A DNA stretch of 64,000 nucleotides. It comes from Brucellaceae bacterium (GTDB lineage Bacteria > Pseudomonadota > Alphaproteobacteria > Rhizobiales > Rhizobiaceae). The notes under the pieces were generated by a model. That model saw only the letters and a program-made list of their open reading frames with translations. It had not been told where the DNA came from and made no database searches. Both the position numbers and the translations under genes were made by a program. How positions within the stretch are numbered: position 1 is the stretch's first letter; the number at the start of each line of letters is the position of its first letter. The stretch covers positions 79,721 to 143,720 of the forward strand of contig JACKJW010000006.1 of the NCBI GenBank assembly GCA_020637755.1, in the 5' to 3' direction. Below, piece after piece: positions 58,245-64,000 of this stretch.

Positions 58245-58936
58245 TGAGCGGCACCACCACACAATCCGGCGTCGTCGTGCAGAACATCGAGCGCGCCGAT
58301 CCCGATGTCATCAAGGGCCTCGCTGAGGCTGGTGTTGCAACCGTGCATGAGGCGCAGGGCCGCAAGGGCCTGCTCGCCTCCTGCATGCGGCCGATCTATT
58401 CCGGTGCCCAGGTGGCCGCCTCCGCTGTCACCATCTCGGCCCCTCCCGGCGACAACTGGATGGTCCATGTGGCCATCGAACAGGTGAAGGCAGGCGACAT
58501 CCTCGTCCTCGCTCCCACCTCGCCCTGCGAGGACGGTTATTTCGGCGACCTGCTGGCCACCTCCATGCAGGCCCGCGGCGGTGTCGGCCTCATCATTGAC
58601 GCCGGCGTGCGCGACACGCGCGACCTGACGGCGATGAAGTTTCCGGTCTGGTCCAAGGCGGTCTTCGCACAAGGCACCGTCAAGGAGACGCTCGGCTCGG
58701 TCAACGTTCCGGTGGTTTGCGCCGGTGAGTACATCCGTCCGGGCGACGTGATCGTCGCCGATGATGACGGCGTCTGCGTGGTCCGCTGCGAGGAAGCCGC
58801 CGATGTTCTGGCCAAGGCGCGCAAGCGCATGGACGCCGAGGAAGCCAAGCGCAAGCGGCTCGCCGCCGGTGAACTCGGCCTCGACATCTATGACATGCGT
58901 GGCCGTTTGGCTGAAAAGGGTTTGAAGTATGTCTGA
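58244..58936 (+). CDS. ligK: 4-carboxy-4-hydroxy-2-oxoadipate aldolase / oxaloacetate decarboxylase
   Basis: 230 residues of the RraA-like class II aldolase family. VATVHEAQGRKGLLASCMRP at the N-terminus, GDNWMVHVAIEQVKAGDILV, then IIDAGVRDTRDL with the Arg and Asp for metal and pyruvate binding, and IVADDDGVCVV are characteristic. It splits the pathway intermediate into pyruvate and oxaloacetate. One-base overlap with galB and eight-base overlap with the next gene show tight coupling. Confidence 0.93.
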   Translation: MSGTTTQSGVVVQNIERADPDVIKGLAEAGVATVHEAQGRKGLLASCMRPIYSGAQVAASAVTISAPPGDNWMVHVAIEQVKAGDILVLAPTSPCEDGYFGDLLATSMQARGGVGLIIDAGVRDTRDLTAMKFPVWSKAVFAQGTVKETLGSVNVPVVCAGEYIRPGDVIVADDDGVCVVRCEEAADVLAKARKRMDAEEAKRKRLAAGELGLDIYDMRGRLAEKGLKYV

Positions 58937-59987
58937 TGGCATCCCCTGCATGTGGATGCGCGGCGGAACGTCGAAGGGCGGGTTCTTCCTGTCCACCGAC
59001 CTGCCCGCCGGCACGGGCGCGCGCGATGCCTTTCTTCTGGCAGCCTACGGTTCGCCGGACGCCCGCCAGATTGACGGCATGGGCGGCGCGCACCCGCTGA
59101 CCTCCAAGGTCGCCGTGGTGAAGCCGTCGGACCGCGAGGGCGTCGATGTAGACTACCTGTTCCTGCAGGTCTTCGTGGATCAGGCCATCGTCACCGACCA
59201 GCAGAACTGCGGCAATATGCTGGCGGGCGTCGGCCCGTTTGCCATCGAGCGCGGCCTCGTGAAGGCGGCAGACGGTGAGACGCGGGTATCCATCTACATG
59301 GAGAACACCGGACAGACGGCGGTTGCCACGGTGGCGACACCCGGCGGCACCGTCACCTACCGGGGCGATGCGAAGATCGACGGCGTGCCTGGCACCTCGG
59401 CGGCCATCCCGCTCGTCTTCAAGGACACCGCCGGCTCTTCTTGCGGCGCGCTGCTGCCGACCGGCAACGCCGTGGACGTGATCGAAGGCGTCGAAGTCAC
59501 CATGATCGACAACGGCATGCCCTGTGTGGTCATGCGGGCGGCCGACATGGGGATCTCCGGAACTGAAAGCTGCGCAGAACTGGAAGCCAATGAGGCATTG
59601 CGCGCCAGGCTGGAAGCCATCCGTCTGGCCTGCGGTCCGCTGATGAACCTCGGCGACGTGACGAAAAAATCAGTGCCGAAGATGACGATGGTCAGCCAGG
59701 CGACGGACGGGGGGGCGATCTCCACGCGCACCTTCATTCCGCACCGCTGCCACGATGCGATTGGCGTGCTGGGCGCCGTGTCCGTTGCCACGGCCTGCCT
59801 GTTGCCGGGGTCGCCTGCGGCGGAACTCGCAACCGTCGGGGAGGGCGCACGCAAGTCCATGGCCATCGAGCACCCGACCGGCGAGATGACCGTGATCGCA
59901 GAGATGAACCCAGACGGATCGATGGAAAGCGCGGGCATCCTGCGCACCGCCCGCAAGCTGTTCGACGGCATGTTGTTTGCCGGATAA
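58929..59987 (+). CDS. galD: 4-oxalomesaconate tautomerase, PrpF family
   Basis: 352 residues. PrpF-family signatures are PCMWMRGGTSKGGFF at the N-terminus, QIDGMGGAHPLTSKVAVV, and NCGNMLAGVGPFAIERGL with the conserved Cys of the diaminopimelate-epimerase-like fold. Members in protocatechuate and gallate pathways (GalD in Pseudomonas, LigU in Sphingobium) shift keto and enol forms or the double bond of 4-oxalomesaconate. Cytoplasmic. The start overlaps ligK by eight bases. ligU is an equally valid name. Confidence 0.9.
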   Translation: MSDGIPCMWMRGGTSKGGFFLSTDLPAGTGARDAFLLAAYGSPDARQIDGMGGAHPLTSKVAVVKPSDREGVDVDYLFLQVFVDQAIVTDQQNCGNMLAGVGPFAIERGLVKAADGETRVSIYMENTGQTAVATVATPGGTVTYRGDAKIDGVPGTSAAIPLVFKDTAGSSCGALLPTGNAVDVIEGVEVTMIDNGMPCVVMRAADMGISGTESCAELEANEALRARLEAIRLACGPLMNLGDVTKKSVPKMTMVSQATDGGAISTRTFIPHRCHDAIGVLGAVSVATACLLPGSPAAELATVGEGARKSMAIEHPTGEMTVIAEMNPDGSMESAGILRTARKLFDGMLFAG

Positions 59988-60001
59988 GGAAAGACAAGAC
60001 G

Positions 60002-60892
60002 ATGAGCGCTTTCACCATGGATGCCGACTGGCTCCCGTTCCATCCGAACCCGTCGAAGCCGGTCTTTGCCCCGCCGCCGGGCGCGGTTGATGCCCATTGC
60101 CACGTTTTCGGGCCTGGCGACGTGTTTCCCTATGCGCCGGAGCGCAAATACACGCCTTGCGACGCGGGCAAGGAAAAGCTCTTTGCGCTGCGCGATTTCC
60201 TCGGCTTCTCGCGCAATGTGATCGTGCAGGCCACCTGCCACGGCAAGGACAACCGTGCGCTCGTCGACGCCTGCCGCTCCGCCGGTGATCTGGCCCGCGG
60301 CGTCGCCTCCGTCGGCAAGGACATTTCGATGGACGAGCTGCGCGAGATGCACGAGGCAGGCGTGCGCGGCGTGCGCTTCAATTTCGTCAAGCGCCTCGTC
60401 GATGCCACGCCCAAGGAAACCTTCCTCACCATCGCCGACAAGGTGAACCAGCTTGGCTGGTCCATCGTCGTCTACTTCGAGGCGCCGGATCTGGAAGGCC
60501 TGATCCCCTTCCTCAACGAATTGCCGACCATCATCGTGGTCGACCACATGGGCCGCCCCGACATCGCCGCCGGTGTGAACAGCCCCGGCTTCGACATGTT
60601 CGTCAAGCTCATGGCCGACAATCCGCGCGTCTGGTCCAAGGTCTCCTGCCCAGAGCGCCTCTCGGTCACCGGCCCGCATGGCTATGATGACGTGGTGCCC
60701 TTTGCCAAGAAGCTGGTCGAGACCTATCCCGGTCGCGTGCTCTGGGGCACCGACTGGCCGCACCCCAACATGAAATCGCACATGCCCGACGACGGCAAGC
60801 TGACCGACTTCATCCCCAGGATCGCGGTCACGAAAGAACTTCAGCAAGCGCTGCTCGTGGACAATCCCATGCGCCTCTACTGGAAGGACTGA
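60002..60892 (+). CDS. ligI: 2-pyrone-4,6-dicarboxylate hydrolase
   Basis: 296 residues, amidohydrolase superfamily. The metal-site motif VDAHCHVFGPGDVFPYAPER is near residue 30, followed by FSRNVIVQATCHGKDNRALV, the HMGRPDIAAGV segment and the catalytic Asp in VLWGTDWPHPN. These match LigI, which opens the lactone to 4-oxalomesaconate. It uses the product of LigC encoded on the other arm and feeds GalD and GalB. 14 bp after galD. Confidence 0.95.
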   Translation: MSAFTMDADWLPFHPNPSKPVFAPPPGAVDAHCHVFGPGDVFPYAPERKYTPCDAGKEKLFALRDFLGFSRNVIVQATCHGKDNRALVDACRSAGDLARGVASVGKDISMDELREMHEAGVRGVRFNFVKRLVDATPKETFLTIADKVNQLGWSIVVYFEAPDLEGLIPFLNELPTIIVVDHMGRPDIAAGVNSPGFDMFVKLMADNPRVWSKVSCPERLSVTGPHGYDDVVPFAKKLVETYPGRVLWGTDWPHPNMKSHMPDDGKLTDFIPRIAVTKELQQALLVDNPMRLYWKD

Positions 60893-60986
60893 GCCCGGAT
60901 TGCCGGGCCCGCAAGATACCAATCGAGACAGCGGCAAAGCATCGCTGTCCGGGGGGATATGGAGAAACGACCGAAAGGAATCAGCC

Positions 60987-61343
60987 ATGGACATGCCAGG
61001 CTTCGACTGTCACATCGACATACCCGGAACGACCATCTTCGATGGCAAGCAGGCCATGAAAGGCTATGCGCTCAACAAGATGTGCTACGACTTCAACCGC
61101 GCCGAAAACCGCGACGCCTTCAAGGCCGATCCGGAAGGCTGGATGGAGAAATACGGCCTCAACGAGGAACACAAGGCGGCCATCCGCTCCAGCGATATCC
61201 TCGCCATGATCGCCGCCGGCGGCAACATCTATTACCTCGCCAAGCTGGCGGGCATCTTCAAGCTCTCCGTGCAGGACGTGGGCGGCATGCAGACCGGCCG
61301 GACGACGGAAGAGTTCAAGGCCTTCCTTCAGAGCCAGGCATAA
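60987..61343 (+). CDS. Second LigA-like extradiol dioxygenase alpha subunit
   Basis: 118 residues from the ATG at 60987 (GAAAGGAA upstream). LNKMCYDFNRAENRDAFKAD, then WMEKYGLNEEHKAAIRSSD and MIAAGGNIYYLAKLAGIFKL are the LigA-domain pattern, related to but clearly different from the ligA at 54670. It is followed 14 bp later by its LigB partner. May form a second protocatechuate dioxygenase or one specific for another catechol acid, for example 3-O-methylgallate or gallate; sequence alone does not decide. Confidence 0.9.
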   Translation: MDMPGFDCHIDIPGTTIFDGKQAMKGYALNKMCYDFNRAENRDAFKADPEGWMEKYGLNEEHKAAIRSSDILAMIAAGGNIYYLAKLAGIFKLSVQDVGGMQTGRTTEEFKAFLQSQA

Positions 61344-61357
61344 GGGGAGAAACGATC

Positions 61358-62206
61358 ATGGCACGCATTCTCGGTGGTATCACCACCTCGCACATTCCCG
61401 CAGTCGGCAACGCGATCCAGAAGCACCTGCAGGACGATCCCTACTGGAAGCCTTTCTTCGACGGCTATCCGAAGGTCCACCAGTGGATCAAGGACAACAA
61501 GCCGGACTACGTGATCAACATCTACAACGACCACGGGCTGGGCTTCTTCCTCGACCGCATGCCGACCTTTGCCATCGGCGCGGCGCATGAGTACCGCAAC
61601 GAGGATGAAGGCTGGGGCCTGCCCTCGCTTGATCCGTTTCCCGGTGCGCCGGAACTGAGCTGGCACATCATCGAATCCATGGTGGCCGACGAGTTCGACA
61701 TCACCTCCTGTCAGGAACTGCCCGTCGACCACGGCTTCGTGGTGCCGATGCAGCTCTTCTGGCCGGGCGCCCCGCACCACCCGGACATGCCGAAGACCGT
61801 GCCGATCTCGGCCAATACGGTGCAGCACCCGATCCCGACCCTGAAGCGCGCGCTCGCCTTCGGCCGCGCGCTGCGCAAGGCGCTGCTCTCCTTCCCGGAG
61901 GATGCCAAGATCGTTGTGCTCGGCACGGGCGGGTTGAGCCACCAGCTGGACGGCCAGCGCGCTGGCTTCATCAACAAGGAATTCGACACCTACTGCATGG
62001 AAAACATCGTCCACAATCCCGACGAGCTGACCAAGATCACCCGCATGGAACTGGTCGAAAAGGCCGGCGCACAGGGCACCGAATTCCTGATGTGGATGAT
62101 GATGCGCGGCGCGCTCGGCGACGATGTCACCGAGATCACCCGCAACTACCACATCCCGATTTCCAATACGGCGGCAGGCACGCTTCTGCTGGAATGCGCG
62201 GCGTAA
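61358..62206 (+). CDS. Second LigB-like extradiol dioxygenase catalytic subunit
   Basis: 282 residues, the same length as the LigB at 53822. Iron ligands His12 (ITTSHIPAVGN) and His59 (NIYNDHGLGFF) are conserved, as are LPVDHGFVVPMQLF and the acid-base His in GTGGLSHQL. The substrate-site regions (WGLPSLDPFPGAPELS and PHHPDMPKTV) differ from the first copy, so a different or broader substrate is possible. Last gene of the plus-strand arm, closed by a terminator. Confidence 0.92.
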   Translation: MARILGGITTSHIPAVGNAIQKHLQDDPYWKPFFDGYPKVHQWIKDNKPDYVINIYNDHGLGFFLDRMPTFAIGAAHEYRNEDEGWGLPSLDPFPGAPELSWHIIESMVADEFDITSCQELPVDHGFVVPMQLFWPGAPHHPDMPKTVPISANTVQHPIPTLKRALAFGRALRKALLSFPEDAKIVVLGTGGLSHQLDGQRAGFINKEFDTYCMENIVHNPDELTKITRMELVEKAGAQGTEFLMWMMMRGALGDDVTEITRNYHIPISNTAAGTLLLECAA

Positions 62207-62232
62207 GCCAAGCGCAGAGATTTGGCGAAGAC

Positions 62233-62267
62233 GAAGCCGGGGTGCCGTAAGGTGCCCCGGCTTCTTT
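62233..62267 (+). terminator. Rho-independent terminator of the galB-ligAB2 arm
   Basis: GAAGCCGGGG and CCCCGGCTTC form a perfect 10-bp stem with a 12-base loop, followed by TTT, 26 bp after the second ligB stop. Confidence 0.93.
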
Positions 62268-62284
62268 GCTGGCCGCCCGCTCTC

Positions 62285-63103
62285 TCAGGCCTTGTACCAA
62301 GCCACCTGCGCGCCCGACGCCAGCAGGGTGCCGTCCTGCGCCCAAAGCTCCATATGCTGGTCGAAAAACTGCGCATGCATGCGTTTGGAGACTGCCTGCC
62401 CCAGCACCGGGCCGCTTCCGTGGCAGGCGATTTCGGCCGCAGTAGCATGGAAATAGGTCGTCAGCGACACCGTGCCCATCGGCGCCCATGTCCCGCGCAC
62501 TTTCAACAGCCGCAGCAGGAACGTATCGGCGAAGGCCGCCAGCGCCAGATGATCCAGCGCACGCGCGGGACGGTCCGCGATCCACAGGAGTGACCGGCTG
62601 TCGCGCAGCGGCTCGAAGGGCGTGGCCGAGATTTCCGGCCGTCCTTCGGCAAAGCGGAATTCATAGGCGTCGAGCCACTTGAGCGGTCCGGGCATCGTCA
62701 GCGGATCAATGTTTTCCGGCGCGGGCGCCTGTGGCATGTCCGCGTCATGGTGCGAAAAAACCTCTCCGCGTGCTCCGGTGACAATGGACGCCGTGCCGCG
62801 TGTTTCACCATCCTGCGTGAGTTCCAGCAGCCAGTGCTGGGTATATTTTCCGCCACGCTTGAGGTCGCAGGAAATCTGGAACTCCCCTTCCGCGATGGCC
62901 CCGCAGAAATTGACCGTCTCGGCCACCGGGTCGCCCGCCCTGTCCGGGTGCAGCAACACGGCGTTGAGGAAGGTTGCCGCCGTCACGCCACCGAAGGGCC
63001 CGGTCATGTTGGCGTAGACAGGTGACGTCTTGCCGGCGAAACGGTTTGGCCCGGTCACTTCGAGAGCGGTGGCCGCGTCGAAGGGGTGGGGAGCGCCGCC
63101 CAA
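62285..63103 (-). CDS. Acyl-CoA thioesterase (TesB-like double hot-dog)
   Basis: About 272 residues if translation starts at the TTG at 63103, four bases after the gyrB stop. A later ATG at the MTGPFGG segment would remove the conserved FDAATALEVTGPNRFAGKTS. The sequence YANMTGPFGGVTAATFLNAVL, FDQHMELWAQDGTLLASGAQ and AWYKA at the end match TesB-like/4HBT_3 proteins. The second hot-dog includes MGTVSLTTYFHATAAEI. Substrate unknown. Likely cotranscribed with gyrB. Confidence 0.82.
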   Translation of the reverse strand: MGGAPHPFDAATALEVTGPNRFAGKTSPVYANMTGPFGGVTAATFLNAVLLHPDRAGDPVAETVNFCGAIAEGEFQISCDLKRGGKYTQHWLLELTQDGETRGTASIVTGARGEVFSHHDADMPQAPAPENIDPLTMPGPLKWLDAYEFRFAEGRPEISATPFEPLRDSRSLLWIADRPARALDHLALAAFADTFLLRLLKVRGTWAPMGTVSLTTYFHATAAEIACHGSGPVLGQAVSKRMHAQFFDQHMELWAQDGTLLASGAQVAWYKA

Positions 63104-63107
63104 ACGA

Positions 63108-64000
63108 TCACACGTCCAGGTTCGCCACGGAGAGCGCATTTTCCTGGATGAACTCGCGGCGTGGCTCCACCTCATCGCCCATCAGCCGGGCAAACAGCGA
63201 GTCGGCATCGGTTGCGTCGTTCACCTTCACCTGCAGCAGCGAGCGGGCGGCCGGGTCGAGCGTCGTCTCCCAGAGTTGCTCGGCATTCATCTCGCCAAGG
63301 CCCTTGTAGCGCTGCATGGTCAGGCCCTTGCGGCCCGTGGAAAAGATATTGTCCAGCAGCGCCAGCGGGCCGGAAACCACCTGCGCGGTATCCTTGCGCC
63401 GGAAGGTGGGCAGGGTGCCATAGACCTCGCCGAGGCGGGCGGCGTGGCGGTTCAGCGCGCGCGCGTCCGCCGAGTTGATGAGACCTGCGTCAAGATGGAC
63501 GGCTTCCTTCACCCCACGCACGGTGCGCTCCAGCACATAGCCGCCAGAGGAAATCAACTCCGGGTCGTTGACCGGGCTGACACGGCCGGTCCAGCCGCGC
63601 TCGGTATCTTCCGAGATGGCGTCGAGGCGCGCGGCAATCGCGTTCGCCATCTCTTCGGCGCGGCCTGACTGGAAGATCGCCGGGTCCAGCGCGCCGGCAA
63701 TGGCGGCCTGTTCCACCGCCGCTCGGTCATAGCGCGTGTGCAGGCCCTGGATCAGCGCGCGCACCGTGATTGCGTCCTCGATGACGCCGCGCAGGTCAGC
63801 GCCCGAGCGCACTTCGCCGTTGCCGAGCGTCAGCGTCGCCTCATCGAGACCGAGATCGATCAGGTAGCTCTCGAAGGCTGGCTCGTCCTTGACGTAGACC
63901 GACGACTTGCCGCGCGTCACCTTGTAGAGCGGCGGCTGGGCAATGTAGAGGTGCCCGCGCTCGATGAGCTCCGGCATCTGGCGGAAGAAGAAGGTCAGCA
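63108..64000 (-). CDS. gyrB: DNA gyrase subunit B, C-terminal part (5' end outside window)
   Basis: The frame runs through the right edge, showing about the last 297 residues. RQMPELIERGHLYIAQPPLYKV is the end of the TOPRIM region, and MQRYKGLGEMNAEQLWETTLDP is the diagnostic GyrB/ParE motif. The tail MGDEVEPRREFIQENALSVANLDV is the normal GyrB end. The insert between (residues about 50-200 of the visible part) is the variable region found in proteobacterial GyrB. It forms the ATPase and DNA-binding subunit of gyrase. Confidence 0.97.
   Translation of the reverse strand, partial: LTFFFRQMPELIERGHLYIAQPPLYKVTRGKSSVYVKDEPAFESYLIDLGLDEATLTLGNGEVRSGADLRGVIEDAITVRALIQGLHTRYDRAAVEQAAIAGALDPAIFQSGRAEEMANAIAARLDAISEDTERGWTGRVSPVNDPELISSGGYVLERTVRGVKEAVHLDAGLINSADARALNRHAARLGEVYGTLPTFRRKDTAQVVSGPLALLDNIFSTGRKGLTMQRYKGLGEMNAEQLWETTLDPAARSLLQVKVNDATDADSLFARLMGDEVEPRREFIQENALSVANLDV

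Noticed and set aside
1..64000. CRISPR arrays or rRNA genes
   Set aside because: No regularly spaced short repeats and no rRNA-like sequence were seen on reading through the window.

Overview
The window looks like the chromosome of an alphaproteobacterium of the rhizobial type (Hyphomicrobiales). Supporting signs are the high G+C, the ubiE-ubiB-coaBC neighbourhood, an mbfA membrane ferritin preceded by an Irr-type iron control element, and a protocatechuate 4,5-cleavage (lig) cluster. No species is claimed.

Layout. 1-8 kb: housekeeping genes (CHAD/CYTH pair, mbfA, a MOSC protein, a signal peptidase I, cysK, dut, pncB). 7.8-12.8 kb: a TetR-headed run of small stress-type proteins (two VOC, two SRPBCC, DUF1428, GyrI-like), then an SDR divergent from an HxlR regulator. 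12.9-18.6 kb: prfC, an orphan LuxR-type regulator, a 1-Cys peroxiredoxin, a pirin and a class II amidotransferase. 18.6-23 kb: coaBC, a vapBC-type toxin-antitoxin pair with a perfect palindromic operator, ubiB and ubiE. 23-36.4 kb: a nucleoside salvage region: add, upp, and a tight minus-strand operon of ABC ATPase, two permeases, cdd, purine nucleoside phosphorylase, deoC and deoA. Its likely BMP-type binding protein lies 3 kb away, beyond an alcohol dehydrogenase, a thioesterase, slyX and ogt. A methionine sulfoxide reductase A homologue without any cysteine follows.

38-52.6 kb is an accessory island beginning at a tRNA-Ser(GGA). The 5' half and upstream flank of this tRNA are duplicated just ahead of it. 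The island holds a translationally coupled three-gene operon (38784-43086): two phospholipase-D-like proteins, each with one HxRx4D motif, and a large protein I do not recognise. It is the best candidate here for an undescribed system, probably of defence type. Next come surface-polysaccharide genes (a DXD-type glycosyltransferase, a Mur-ligase-like protein, a GT25 glycosyltransferase), a decayed IS3/IS407-type element inserted into a frameshifted phage integrase, and remnants of a TadG-like vWA gene and a GT4 glycosyltransferase beside an intact TadG-like gene.

52.8-62.3 kb is a catabolic cluster for protocatechuate through the 4,5-cleavage pathway. A minus-strand arm (dehydrogenase-like gene, ligA, ligB, ligC) and a LysR gene with two helix-turn-helix domains face a plus-strand arm (galB, ligK, ligU/galD, ligI and a second ligAB pair). 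Together they convert protocatechuate to pyruvate and oxaloacetate. The right edge holds an acyl-CoA thioesterase and the 3' part of gyrB. No CRISPR array or rRNA was seen; one tRNA was found.
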